NCBI GenBank assembly: GCA_005116745.1
Contig: SWDS01000002.1
Span: 491,221 to 555,220 of the forward strand
Length of the DNA stretch: 64,000 nt
Source of the DNA: Nitrospira sp.
GTDB lineage: Bacteria > Nitrospirota > Nitrospiria > Nitrospirales > Nitrospiraceae
Direction: 5' to 3'
Under the pieces are notes generated by a model, which worked only from the letters and a program-made list of their open reading frames with translations, searched no databases and was not told the origin of the DNA. Position 1 is the first letter of the stretch; each line of letters opens with the position of its first letter. Shown here in pieces: positions 25,406 through 34,413 of this stretch. A program made the position numbers and the translations under genes.

Positions 25406-26146
25406 ATGCCTATGGCTCGTGGATCCAATCTTGGACTTTTGAAAGAAAAGTTGGCTGCTGCTGAGGCTATCACCGTCCTCACTGGGGCCGGAATTTCTGC
25501 CGATAGCGGCGTTCCGACCTTTCGTGGTACGGATGGGCTCTGGCGCAACTATCGGGCGGAAGAGTTGGCAACCCCTCAGGCCTTTGAACGCGATCCTCGC
25601 CTCGTGTGGGAATGGTACAACTGGCGGCGCGAGCTAATCGCCACGAAACAGCCGAATGATGCGCACAAGGCACTAGCCGAACTGGAGCACCGCTGTCCAG
25701 ATTTTTGGCTGATGACGCAGAATGTGGATGGGCTGCATCGAGACGCCGGCTCACGGAATCTCTCGGAGATTCATGGCAATATCTGGAAGGTTCGCTGTAC
25801 CGGCTGTGGCGTGGTGGAAAACAACCGCGATGTGCCGATTGCCATTCTTCCGTCCTGTCCCCGGTGTGGATCGCTGCTCAGGCCCCATATTGTGTGGTTC
25901 GGGGAATCCTTGTCTCCTGACGATCTCGACGACTGCTCCAGGGCGCTTAAGCGCTGCGACGTCTTGCTTGTCATCGGCACATCCGGCGTTGTCTATCCGG
26001 CTGCAGGGTTTGCATCCGTTGCCAAAGAAGTTGGCGCATTCGTCGCCGAAATCAACCTCGACCCCACCCCACAGTCAGCACTGGTCGACCTCTCATTGCA
26101 TGGCCGTGCAAAAGATCTTGTGCCGCTACTCCTCGAACTGCTCTAG
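25406..26146 (+). CDS. cobB: NAD-dependent protein deacylase, sirtuin
   Basis: A 246-residue Sir2-family enzyme that removes acyl groups from protein lysines using NAD. The NAD site GAGISADSGVPTFRG lies near residue 30, QNVDGLH near 106 and the catalytic histidine in EIHGN near 123. Zinc cysteines are CTGC near 132 and CPRCG near 151. GTSGVVYPAAGF is the second nucleotide motif. It lacks the long N-terminus of class I human enzymes and fits the bacterial CobB size. The ATG at 25406 is chosen; a TTG at 25343 would add residues with no similarity. Its 3' end overlaps the converging HAD gene by 21 bases. Confidence 0.93.
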   Translation: MPMARGSNLGLLKEKLAAAEAITVLTGAGISADSGVPTFRGTDGLWRNYRAEELATPQAFERDPRLVWEWYNWRRELIATKQPNDAHKALAELEHRCPDFWLMTQNVDGLHRDAGSRNLSEIHGNIWKVRCTGCGVVENNRDVPIAILPSCPRCGSLLRPHIVWFGESLSPDDLDDCSRALKRCDVLLVIGTSGVVYPAAGFASVAKEVGAFVAEINLDPTPQSALVDLSLHGRAKDLVPLLLELL

Positions 26147-26851
26147 AAGCGGGAATAACTCCTCTAAGCTTTTGATAGTTTGAACGCCTGTTGCCTTCTG
26201 TCTTCCATCACGGTCCAACAGAGCAGTGTGAAGCCCGGCTTTCTTCGCGCCTTCCACGTCCTCTCGCAGACTATCACCGATATGCAAGGCCTCCTCCGGA
26301 TCGATGGCATGCTTCTCCAGCGCAAGATGAAAGATCTGGGAAGCCGGTTTCGCGGCTTGAGCCACACTCGAGATGGTGATTGTGTCAAATGCTTCAGCGA
26401 TTCCGAGTCCACGCAGCACGGTAAACAGACGAGAATCAAAATTCGAGATGATACCGAGCTCCAGATTCCGTTCTTTGAGCCGAGTCAATGTGGAAACCGT
26501 TTCAGGAAACAGGCGCCATGATCGATGGTCCTCAAATGCACGAAACACATGATCGAAGAACTCGTCGAACCGCTCGAACATACCCACGCGATAAAAGACG
26601 TGATGCACGATATCGAACCACCACAGCCGTTCACTCTGTTTGATTCGTGTTGGGTCGGTTACGGCAAAGATCGGCGGCGGCGCTTCGCCGAAGGCTCGGC
26701 TGAACGCCTGTTTGATCGCGACGAGCGAGTCAGGTTTCTGGGGAAAGCCGAATTCAACCGCATGGTGAAGGTAGATCTCAGCGACCGACCCGTGCACGTG
26801 AAAGAGGGTGTCGGCTGCATCAAAAAACACAACTTGTATCGACGAACTCAT
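26126..26851 (-). CDS. HAD superfamily phosphatase
   Basis: A 241-residue hydrolase. The HAD motifs are in order: FFDAADTLF (nucleophile position, residues about 8-16; the first acid is D9 and the acid/base position is D12), ISNFDS near 124 (motif II), a lysine near 150 and the HIGDSLREDVEGAKKAG motif IV near 183. Helical cap residues lie between motifs I and II. Likely a phosphoglycolate-phosphatase-like or other small-metabolite phosphatase; substrate unknown. The ATG at 26851 fits the motif spacing; a longer frame begins at 26917. It converges with the sirtuin gene and overlaps it by 21 bases. Confidence 0.88.
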   Translation of the reverse strand: MSSSIQVVFFDAADTLFHVHGSVAEIYLHHAVEFGFPQKPDSLVAIKQAFSRAFGEAPPPIFAVTDPTRIKQSERLWWFDIVHHVFYRVGMFERFDEFFDHVFRAFEDHRSWRLFPETVSTLTRLKERNLELGIISNFDSRLFTVLRGLGIAEAFDTITISSVAQAAKPASQIFHLALEKHAIDPEEALHIGDSLREDVEGAKKAGLHTALLDRDGRQKATGVQTIKSLEELFPLLEQFEE

Positions 26852-26996
26852 AATGATGGGTTTACCGTGATCGTAGTCGGTCGCCTGGCCACGTATCGAA
26901 ATACTTTGTGAATCCAATCACCTATCGATGGTTTTCTTGACAAAGCATACCCCCCTTGCTAGCTTCGAAGAAACTGAAAAGTGGGGAGCGTTGTTC

Positions 26997-28145
26997 ATGG
27001 CTTTGCCGATCTTTGTGGTAGACAGCAGCCCAGCAGTGAGACGGATGGTGGAAGAGATCTCGACCTCGGAAGGGTTTGAGGTCGTTGGGTTTCAAGATGG
27101 ACCGACTGCGCTTGAGGCCGCTCGGCGAAACTCGCCCTCGCTGATTATCGCGGACTATCATCTCGACAATATGACCTTCTCAGGGTTTTGCAAAGAGATT
27201 AATAAGCTGGACAATCTAACGGAAACCGATCTCATCTCGTTGGTGAATCCGGCTGATCGACCGGACGAAAATCTCCTTCGCACGTTGGGTGTCAAGGCCT
27301 TCCTGAAGAAACCGTTTCAATCTGAGGATTTGCTTGGCGTGCTGAAGTCTCTTCAACAGAAGTCCACTGACACCTCGAACAGCAAGGGCTTGAAGCGGCG
27401 CGTCTGGCCGCCAACGTCGTCTTCAACCAACTCCAATGATGATGAGGCGATCGACCATCTGTCTGGTGGCGATAGCCAGAAGGAACCTATGAACCATCCT
27501 GGCAGCCCGTCCACTGCATCACCTGCACCATCGGTCGAGCCTGCGGCTCCCGAAGATGCCATGAGGGGGATCTTTGACCAACTCTTGCTATCGATGACGA
27601 AACGAAGCGAGCTGAGCCTTGCCGAGCGGCTCCCTCGCGTGATCGAGGAGAAACTGGGAACTCATGTCCGACCAATTGTTCAGAAGGAGTTGCAAGCGCA
27701 GCTAGGGAACATCCTCTCTCAGGAATATCTCACCACGATTATTCATCCTCTGGTCGCTCAGGCGTTGCCGGCTCTCATTAAAAAAGAACTCGAGGCCAGT
27801 GAGCCTCTCATTCGGCACATCGTGTCCGATGTGGCCACAGCTTCTCTCGGAGAGAGTATTGATCGACTCGTCAAGGATAAGGTCCACTCTGAAATCCATG
27901 AACACTTACCCGCGGTCGTGCGGGACCAGATGGAAACGGTCGATCAGTTGGTCAAGGAAGAGCTTGAACGTGCGGTGCAAAAGCAGGCTCCGCTCCTGGC
28001 AAACGACATGGTGAGATCCGCAGTTGGACAAACCCTCGAACAGGCCATTCAGAGAATCGTGCCTGATATCGCCGAGGAGCACATCAAGGCCGAACTCAAA
28101 CGTCTGATCGAGACTGAAGAAGCGTCACACCCCTCTACGATTTAG
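26997..28145 (+). CDS. Response regulator with long helical C-terminal region
   Basis: A 382-residue protein. Residues 1-118 are a receiver domain: D9 in FVVDSS, phosphorylation site D53 in IIADYHLDN and K105 in FLKKPF. A serine- and proline-rich linker (about 119-205) follows. From 206 to 375 the chain is almost entirely charged amphipathic helix with repeated segments such as PALIKKELEASEPLIRHIVS, with HLP and ALP kinks. This suggests a repeated helical or coiled-coil bundle. No DNA-binding or enzyme domain is recognisable. The start has GGGGAG 8 bases before it. Related proteins in delta-proteobacteria have a similar layout, but that is from memory. Confidence 0.8.
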   Translation: MALPIFVVDSSPAVRRMVEEISTSEGFEVVGFQDGPTALEAARRNSPSLIIADYHLDNMTFSGFCKEINKLDNLTETDLISLVNPADRPDENLLRTLGVKAFLKKPFQSEDLLGVLKSLQQKSTDTSNSKGLKRRVWPPTSSSTNSNDDEAIDHLSGGDSQKEPMNHPGSPSTASPAPSVEPAAPEDAMRGIFDQLLLSMTKRSELSLAERLPRVIEEKLGTHVRPIVQKELQAQLGNILSQEYLTTIIHPLVAQALPALIKKELEASEPLIRHIVSDVATASLGESIDRLVKDKVHSEIHEHLPAVVRDQMETVDQLVKEELERAVQKQAPLLANDMVRSAVGQTLEQAIQRIVPDIAEEHIKAELKRLIETEEASHPSTI

Positions 28146-28254
28146 CCTTCTTGCTTCGCTTCCCTCGTCCAGCCTTGACCAGGGCCTTCACCCGCTTGAC
28201 ATTCTTCTGATGTTTCTTCTTTGTCTTCCGATCCTTCTCACGACCTCGTGCCAT
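28135..28254 (-). CDS. Small basic protein (39 aa)
   Basis: An ATG-started frame of 39 residues that is almost entirely arginine, lysine and small residues (MARGREKDRKTKKKHQKNVK, then RVKALVKAGRGKRSKKAKS). A perfect AGGAGG site is 3 bases before ATC-ATG. Such proteins often bind RNA or ribosomes. It overlaps the 3' end of the response regulator by 11 bases, tail to tail. The strong ribosome site and composition argue that it is real, although it is below the usual size limit of gene finders. Confidence 0.65.
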   Translation of the reverse strand: MARGREKDRKTKKKHQKNVKRVKALVKAGRGKRSKKAKS

Positions 28255-28403
28255 GATCCTCCTACTGGAAAGTGTGTGATGTGCTCTCTATGGCCGATTG
28301 TATAGCACATGCCTCGCAAGGTCACAAGCTGAGAGCACATCCATTTTCTGCATCGTATAGACATGCTAAGATGCGTACCTTGTTTTTAGAGGACCTTACA
28401 GCA

Positions 28404-31148
28404 ATGACCACACGTCAACTCGATAAAACGTATGACCCAAAAGCCGTTGAAGACCGTTGGTCCCGCGAGTGGATCGACCGAGGATATTTCCGTGCTGACG
28501 CGAAGAACCATCCTGGCCAACCCTACAGCATTGTCATTCCTCCTCCAAATGTGACCGGCTCGCTCCATGTCGGCCATGCGCTCAACCATTCACTCCAAGA
28601 CATTCTGATCCGGTGGCGGCGTATGCAGGGGCGCAATGCGCTCTGGCTCCCTGGCACCGACCACGCCGGCATTGCCACGCAGAATGTAGTGGAAAAGCAG
28701 CTCATGGCCGAAGGCCTGTCACGGGAGTCGCTGGGACGGGAGCGCTTCGTCGAACGGGTGTGGCAATGGAAGGCGACGTCGGGAAACACGATCATCAATC
28801 AACAAAAGCAGCTGGGAGAATCCTGCGACTGGGACCGCTTGCGATTTACGATGGACGAAGGCTTGTCCAAGGCCGTCATCGAGGTCTTCGTGCGTCTCTA
28901 TGAAGACGGGTTGATCTATCGTGGCGAGCGGCTCATCAATTGGTGTCCACGCTGCCTGACCGCTCTCTCCGACATCGAAGTGGAACATGAAGAGGTGAAA
29001 GGTAAACTGTATCACCTCCGCTATCCGTTGGCGGACGATCCGAACACCAGTGTGATCGTCGCTACAACGCGGCCTGAAACGATGTTGGGCGACACGGCCA
29101 TTGCCGTGCATCCGGACGATCCTCGCTATCGCCATCTGATCGGCAAGATGGTCCGCCTGCCGCTGACGACGCGTGAGATTCCGATCGTAGGAGACCGGAT
29201 TCTGGTTGATCTGGAATTCGGCACCGGTGCCGTCAAGATCACGCCGGCTCACGACTTCAACGACTACGAAGCGGGAGAGCGGCACGGACTCTCTCGTCTT
29301 GCCGTGCTGGATCATGCCGCATTGCTTGATGCTGCCGGGATGCAACAGGCAGGAGTCGAATCATCGGTCGTCGAGATGCTCCGTGGCCTTCCAGTTCCCA
29401 AGGCGCGCCCCAAAGTTGAAGCACTCTTGCGTGAACAGGGACTCCTGGAGAAAACCGAAGACCATAAGATGGCCATCGGGAAATGCTATCGCTGCAAGAC
29501 GGTTGTCGAGCCGTATCTGTCTCCCCAGTGGTTCGTGAAGATTCAACCTCTTGCCGATCCCGCTATGAAGGCAGTTGAAGAGGGACGAATCCGGATTATC
29601 CCCGAAGGCTGGGTGAATAATTATTTGGGCTGGATGCGGGATATCAAGGATTGGTGCATCTCACGGCAAATTTGGTGGGGGCATCAAATCCCTGCCTGGT
29701 ACTGTCTGGCATGCAACAGTCGTCAGATCGTCACTACCGACGGTCGGATCACAATCCTACAAGGTGCCGTACCGATTATCTCCAGATTGACTCCCTCTGG
29801 ATGTCCGACCTGTCATGGCCAGCAATTGCTCCGCGATCCGGACGTGCTCGATACCTGGTTTTCTTCCGCCCTTTGGCCGTTCACAACACTCGGGTGGCCG
29901 GATCAGACGCCTGAACTCAAGACCTATTACCCGACCGCCACATTGGTCACCGGCCTCGACATTCTGTTCTTCTGGGTGGCTCGCATGATCATGATGGGGC
30001 TCAAGTTCATGGGAGATGTGCCCTTCAAAGACGTCTATATTCATGCCTTGGTCCGTGACGCAGAAGGCCAGAAGATGAGCAAGTCCAAGGGCAATGTGAT
30101 CGACCCGCTACACGTCATGGATCAATTCGGCACCGACGCCCTTCGGTTCACTCTGGCCTCGATGGCCTCGCCGGGACGCGATATCAAGCTGGCAGAAGAA
30201 CGGATCGAAGGCTACCGCAATTTCGCCAATAAGATTTGGAATGCCGCGCGATTTGGGTTGATGTATCTCGATGGACCACGTACCGCCCTGCCGCCGGCAC
30301 AACGGACATTGCCTGACCGGTGGATCCTGAGCCGTCTCGCCCACACGATCCACATCGTCACGACGGAGTTGGAGTCCTACCGCTTCGATCGCGCAGCGAC
30401 AGCTCTCTATCAGTTTATCTGGCATGAGTACTGCGACTGGTATCTGGAGTTGATTAAGCCGGTCCTACAAACGCCAGAACACCCGGATGGAGCCAGCACA
30501 AGGCACACGCTTGTGGAGACCTTGGAAACGACCATGCGGTTGCTGCATCCCTTCATGCCGTTCATCACAGAAGAAATTTGGCAGACCATTCCCCATCAGG
30601 GAGACAGCATCGTTGTGCAGAACTATCCGGCCTCGGACCAGGCATGGGCCGCGCCTGATGCGGAACAACTGTTCGCATTGTTGGAACAGACGGTGGGACT
30701 TGTCCGAACCAGCCGAGTTCTGTTGAATTACTCGCCAGGGCAGCAAATTCCGTTTCATGTCGGGCACGACGACCTGGACAGACAGAGCCAGCTCCATCAG
30801 GTCCAACGACACCTGGCCCACCTCAGTCGCGGCACTGCCGATGTGAGCCCGCCGCAAGATTGGCCAGCGGCGAGATTGTTGCGGCTGGTTACGGAAGGTC
30901 TTTCTGTGGGTATCGCTGTCGCCGATGACGTCGACCTGAAGAAAGCGATTGAGCGTCTGGCTAAGCAAATCACGGAGACCGACAAGGAATTGCAACGGGT
31001 TGATGGGAAACTGAAGAACACCGAGTTTGTGTCGAAAGCTCCACCGGACGTGATTACCGAGCACCAGGAGCGGGTGCGGACCCTGTCCCGCGATCGTGCC
31101 TTGCTGGACAACAGCGAACAGCAGCTTCGCAAGATGTTGGGATCCTGA
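28404..31148 (+). CDS. valS: Valine--tRNA ligase
   Basis: A class I aminoacyl-tRNA synthetase of about 914 residues that charges tRNA-Val. The HIGH-type site reads PPNVTGSLHVGHALN near residue 45 and the KMSKS site reads KMSKSKGNVIDP near 558. The editing domain between them has TTRPETMLGDTAIAVHPD. Zinc-binding cysteine pairs (CYRCK, CPTCH) and the anticodon-binding helical domain follow, and the last 70 residues form the coiled coil typical of bacterial ValS. The ATG at 28404 fits family starts; the longer frame from 28272 does not. It is the first gene of a run with nadC (3 bases), birA and coaX. Confidence 0.97.
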   Translation: MTTRQLDKTYDPKAVEDRWSREWIDRGYFRADAKNHPGQPYSIVIPPPNVTGSLHVGHALNHSLQDILIRWRRMQGRNALWLPGTDHAGIATQNVVEKQLMAEGLSRESLGRERFVERVWQWKATSGNTIINQQKQLGESCDWDRLRFTMDEGLSKAVIEVFVRLYEDGLIYRGERLINWCPRCLTALSDIEVEHEEVKGKLYHLRYPLADDPNTSVIVATTRPETMLGDTAIAVHPDDPRYRHLIGKMVRLPLTTREIPIVGDRILVDLEFGTGAVKITPAHDFNDYEAGERHGLSRLAVLDHAALLDAAGMQQAGVESSVVEMLRGLPVPKARPKVEALLREQGLLEKTEDHKMAIGKCYRCKTVVEPYLSPQWFVKIQPLADPAMKAVEEGRIRIIPEGWVNNYLGWMRDIKDWCISRQIWWGHQIPAWYCLACNSRQIVTTDGRITILQGAVPIISRLTPSGCPTCHGQQLLRDPDVLDTWFSSALWPFTTLGWPDQTPELKTYYPTATLVTGLDILFFWVARMIMMGLKFMGDVPFKDVYIHALVRDAEGQKMSKSKGNVIDPLHVMDQFGTDALRFTLASMASPGRDIKLAEERIEGYRNFANKIWNAARFGLMYLDGPRTALPPAQRTLPDRWILSRLAHTIHIVTTELESYRFDRAATALYQFIWHEYCDWYLELIKPVLQTPEHPDGASTRHTLVETLETTMRLLHPFMPFITEEIWQTIPHQGDSIVVQNYPASDQAWAAPDAEQLFALLEQTVGLVRTSRVLLNYSPGQQIPFHVGHDDLDRQSQLHQVQRHLAHLSRGTADVSPPQDWPAARLLRLVTEGLSVGIAVADDVDLKKAIERLAKQITETDKELQRVDGKLKNTEFVSKAPPDVITEHQERVRTLSRDRALLDNSEQQLRKMLGS

Positions 31149-31151
31149 GAT

Positions 31152-32033
31152 ATGGCCACTCTCCCCGCTGCAGAGATCCGCCGCGCCGTGCGTCAAGGGC
31201 TCGAAGAAGATCTGGCTCAGGGAGATGCCACGACCGCATCAATCTTTCCATCTCCGGTGCCGGCTTGTGCCGAGATCATCGCGCAACAGCTGTTGGTTGT
31301 GGCAGGCATGGCCGCAGCGGTTCAAACCTTTCTCATGGTCGATCCTTCGCTGCGGTTGTTGGTTTCCAAACGAGATGGCGACCGAGCGAAGAATGGAGAG
31401 TCGCTCCTTCAGATCGAGGGTGATGGGCGGTCTATCTTACAGGCCGAGCGGGTGGCCTTGAACTTTCTTCAACATCTGTCCGGGATCGCCACTGTGACGC
31501 AACGGTTCTGCCACGCCGTGCGTGGCTACCCCGCCAGTATTCTAGATACCAGAAAAACGCTTCCCGGTTGGCGCGCGCTTCAGAAGTGGGCCGTCTCGCT
31601 CGGCGGAGGGGTCAACCATCGACACTCACTGAGTGACGGGATTCTGATCAAAGACAACCATCTGGCCCTTCTTCAACGTACTCGACGACCGGTTGAACGG
31701 GCCTGTCGATTGGCACTTGCTCGTCGCTCGGGGGCGCTTCCGATTATTGTCGAGGTAGAATCCCTCTCTGAGGTCCGGCAGGCGCTCGCAGGAAAGCCTG
31801 ATATTATTCTGCTGGATAACATGGCTCCGGACCTGGTCCAACGTGCCGTAGCTTTGATCAAGAAGCAGGCCCTGGTGGAAGTGTCGGGCGGCATCACACT
31901 CAAGAATGTTCGCGCCATGGCAGCCGCCGGCGCCGATCGTATCTCCATTGGAGCGCTCACTCATTCTGCCCCGGCAGCAACAGTCAGCCTTGTCATGACG
32001 CTGACTCGGCCTTCACGCCGCCGGCGTTCGTAG
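31152..32033 (+). CDS. nadC: Quinolinate phosphoribosyltransferase (decarboxylating)
   Basis: A 293-residue enzyme that converts quinolinate and PRPP to nicotinate mononucleotide in de novo NAD synthesis. Recognised pieces: EEDLAQGDATTASIF at the N-terminus, ERVALNFLQHLSGIAT near 97, TRKTLPGWRALQKWAVSLGG near 137 with the substrate-binding arginine and lysine, then HRHSLSDGILIKDNH and the C-terminal VEVSGGI and GADRISIGALTHS. Complete in length. It starts 3 bases after valS and its stop is followed at once by birA, so it is in the middle of an operon. Confidence 0.96.
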   Translation: MATLPAAEIRRAVRQGLEEDLAQGDATTASIFPSPVPACAEIIAQQLLVVAGMAAAVQTFLMVDPSLRLLVSKRDGDRAKNGESLLQIEGDGRSILQAERVALNFLQHLSGIATVTQRFCHAVRGYPASILDTRKTLPGWRALQKWAVSLGGGVNHRHSLSDGILIKDNHLALLQRTRRPVERACRLALARRSGALPIIVEVESLSEVRQALAGKPDIILLDNMAPDLVQRAVALIKKQALVEVSGGITLKNVRAMAAAGADRISIGALTHSAPAATVSLVMTLTRPSRRRRS

Positions 32034-32036
32034 TTG

Positions 32037-32876
32037 ATGTCGTCCTTCGCCCCACTCAGCCTCGATCGTATTCGCAGCACCCTGGCGACCGAGTCACTTG
32101 GGCAGATCGTGTATCTGCACCACGATCTCCCCTCGACCAACACGGAGGCAGCTGCTCTGGCGCGAGCGGGTGCACTGCACGGCACCGTCGTGATTGCTGA
32201 ACGCCAGTCAAGCGGCTACGGTCGACATGGGCGCGCCTGGTTCTCTCCGCCGGGGTTGAACATCTATTGCTCCATCATTGTACGTGGGATGGGTAACAAC
32301 CTATCGCTTGCACAATGGTTATCCTGGGTGCCGCTTGTCAGCGCACTTGCCGCTACCGAGGCGATTCAACAGACGGCGGCTGTGTCCCTTTTGCTGAAGT
32401 GGCCGAACGACCTGCTTCTCCATGAACGCAAAGTCGGCGGGATTCTCTGCGAGAGCAGCGTGGCCACCATCAATGATCCGGTCGTGGTGATTGGCATTGG
32501 CCTCAATGTGAATGTCCCTCCGCTATCTTTCCCCGAAGAATTGCAGCCCATTGCGGCCTCATTAGTGGAAGCCTCGCGACAACCGATCGACCGCAATCGG
32601 CTCATTGCGCAACTGCTTCTGGAGCTTGAACAGTGTCTTGGCGAGCTTCGATCTTCTGGATCTGTCCGCTTGCGACAGGCCTATATGGCTCGCTGTGCCA
32701 CGTTGGGGCGCCACGTTCGTGTCCTGTTCACGAATGATCATCCAATCGTCGGCATCGCAGAGGCCCTTTCTGCCGACGGTGCGCTACAAGTGAGAACGGT
32801 GTCGCCGCACCCTCGTTCACAACTGATGCCGCTTGTCGATGTCCGTGCAGCCGATGTCATCCATCTGAGAGAGTAG
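32037..32876 (+). CDS. birA: Biotin--[acetyl-CoA-carboxylase] ligase
   Basis: A 279-residue enzyme that attaches biotin to carboxylase carrier proteins. It has STNTEAAALARAG near 42, the biotinyl-AMP loop SSGYGRHGRAWFSPPG near 67 and the K-WPNDLL motif near 125 with GGILCES. The C-terminal SH3-like domain (about 220-275) is present. The N-terminal DNA-binding domain of E. coli BirA is absent, so it is the class I, non-regulatory form. The ATG at 32037 follows the nadC stop by one codon. Relevant in an autotroph that needs biotin enzymes. Confidence 0.94.
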   Translation: MSSFAPLSLDRIRSTLATESLGQIVYLHHDLPSTNTEAAALARAGALHGTVVIAERQSSGYGRHGRAWFSPPGLNIYCSIIVRGMGNNLSLAQWLSWVPLVSALAATEAIQQTAAVSLLLKWPNDLLLHERKVGGILCESSVATINDPVVVIGIGLNVNVPPLSFPEELQPIAASLVEASRQPIDRNRLIAQLLLELEQCLGELRSSGSVRLRQAYMARCATLGRHVRVLFTNDHPIVGIAEALSADGALQVRTVSPHPRSQLMPLVDVRAADVIHLRE

Positions 32877-32900
32877 CGAAAATACAGTAGGCCGGGTAGA

Positions 32901-33698
32901 ATGAGTGCGATGCTCTTAGCGATCGACATCGGGAACACCAACGTGGTCGCAGGGATCTTCGACGGATCAACTCTGCTGACCCATTGGCGGTTGGCGACCG
33001 ATCCCAAGACCACGGCCGATGAATATGGCGTCCTGTGCCTTAGCCTCATGGCCCGAGACGGGCGCCTTCCAGCGCACATCACCGGCGCGATCATCTCCAG
33101 TGTCGTTCCCGCCCTCACGGAGACGTTTGAGTCGATGGTTGAAACCTCCTTTGGCTCCGCCCCGATCACCGTTTCTCCCGATATGGATACGGGTCTCACG
33201 CTGAACTACTCGAATCCGAAAGAGATCGGAAGCGACCGTATTGTGAATGCGGCGGCGGCTTATGAGAAGTTTCACCGTGATCTCATCATCGTCGATTTCG
33301 GCACCGCGACGACGTTTTGTGCCGTCAACCGAGATGGAGAGTATCTCGGAGGAGTGATCGCACCGGGTCTGACCATTTCCGCGGAGGCGTTGTTTACCAG
33401 GGCGGCGAAGTTGAGCAAAGTTGAGCTCGCCCGGCCTAAGACCGTCATTGGAACCGATACCGCCAGCAGTATTCAGTCGGGGCTCATCTTCGGCTATGCC
33501 GGTCTCGTGGACACGCTTGTTCAGCGGATGGAAAGGGAGATGGGGCGCACATCCTATGTGATCGCCACGGGTGGATTGGCCTCAGTGATCGCGCCAGAGG
33601 CACGATCGATTCAACATCTGGAACCGTTTTTGACTCTTCATGGGCTGGAACTCCTCTATCGCCGTGCCCGCGGCGCGAGTCTGACGCAGTGGGTCTAG
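32901..33698 (+). CDS. coaX: Type III pantothenate kinase
   Basis: A 265-residue kinase of the ASKHA fold that phosphorylates pantothenate in CoA synthesis. Seen: LAIDIGNTNVVAGIFDG (phosphate 1), GSDRIVNAAAAYEKF near 113, DFGTATTFCAVNRDGEYLGG near 133 and a glycine-rich GLASVIAPE near 220. Complete. It lies 24 bases after birA on the same strand and ends the cofactor run valS-nadC-birA-coaX. Type III enzymes are not inhibited by CoA. Confidence 0.96.
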   Translation: MSAMLLAIDIGNTNVVAGIFDGSTLLTHWRLATDPKTTADEYGVLCLSLMARDGRLPAHITGAIISSVVPALTETFESMVETSFGSAPITVSPDMDTGLTLNYSNPKEIGSDRIVNAAAAYEKFHRDLIIVDFGTATTFCAVNRDGEYLGGVIAPGLTISAEALFTRAAKLSKVELARPKTVIGTDTASSIQSGLIFGYAGLVDTLVQRMEREMGRTSYVIATGGLASVIAPEARSIQHLEPFLTLHGLELLYRRARGASLTQWV

Positions 33699-33787
33699 AC
33701 TTCTTCGTGCCCATGTCATTTTATTTTCTCCTGACCCGTTGACTTCTCTCCTCCTATGGATATCTCCACGCTTGTAGAGGTATCAGG

Positions 33788-34372
33788 ATGAGTCACGATC
33801 AAGAACAGAAAAAACCAAACGCCAATACAATCGAGAACTTAGAGGAAGCTTCTCCGGTGATGGACGCAACAGGCTCCTCAGTTCAGGATGAACTGGCCAG
33901 TAAGACTGAAGAGTGTACCGCGCTCAATGACAAGTACCTCCGGCTGGCTGCGGAATTTGAAAACTACAAACGGCTGATACAGCGCGACCAGCGTGAGCAG
34001 ATTCGATTCGGGAATGAACAGATTCTCAAAGAGCTGCTGCCGGTGGTTGATAACATGGAGCGGGCGATCAAAGCAGCTCGCACAAGCGGTGGCGATTCAT
34101 CGCTCGTGCAGGGTGTGGAACTGACGCTCAAACAACTCTCCGGAACCCTGACTAAGTTCGGCGTGCAGGCGATCGAAGCGACCGGCCAGGAGTTCGATCC
34201 AAGCGCCCATCAAGCCGTCTCGTACGGACCATCGAACGACGTGCCCGCCAATAACGTATTGGACGAGTTTCAAAAAGGGTATCGGTTGCATGACCGGATT
34301 CTACGAGCGGCCATGGTTAGTGTGTCATCAGGGCCGGCCAATCCAAGCGAACATGACTCAACGACGCATTGA
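33788..34372 (+). CDS. grpE: Nucleotide exchange factor GrpE
   Basis: A 194-residue co-chaperone that releases ADP from DnaK. The N-terminal 40 residues are acidic and disordered; the long helix and coiled coil (about 35-95, KYLRLAAEFENYKRLIQRDQ) precede the beta-wing with VQAIEATGQEFDPSAHQAVS near 137 and NVLDEFQKGYRLHDRILRAAMVSVS at the end. All standard. It is the first gene of grpE-dnaK-dnaJ. No CIRCE element (ttagcactc-n9-gagtgctaa) is visible upstream, so HrcA control is not evident in the sequence. Confidence 0.96.
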   Translation: MSHDQEQKKPNANTIENLEEASPVMDATGSSVQDELASKTEECTALNDKYLRLAAEFENYKRLIQRDQREQIRFGNEQILKELLPVVDNMERAIKAARTSGGDSSLVQGVELTLKQLSGTLTKFGVQAIEATGQEFDPSAHQAVSYGPSNDVPANNVLDEFQKGYRLHDRILRAAMVSVSSGPANPSEHDSTTH

Positions 34373-34413
34373 CCTGATTCGGTCGTCGTGGTCGAGAAGG
34401 AAGGAGTTCACCA

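Noticed and set aside
28272..28403. 44-codon leader extending valS upstream
   Set aside because: The valS family starts at the TTRQLDKTYDP segment; the added residues match nothing and a ribosome site lies before the later ATG.
33699..33787. CIRCE or other heat-shock operator before grpE
   Set aside because: I looked for ttagcactc-n9-gagtgctaa and near matches and found none.
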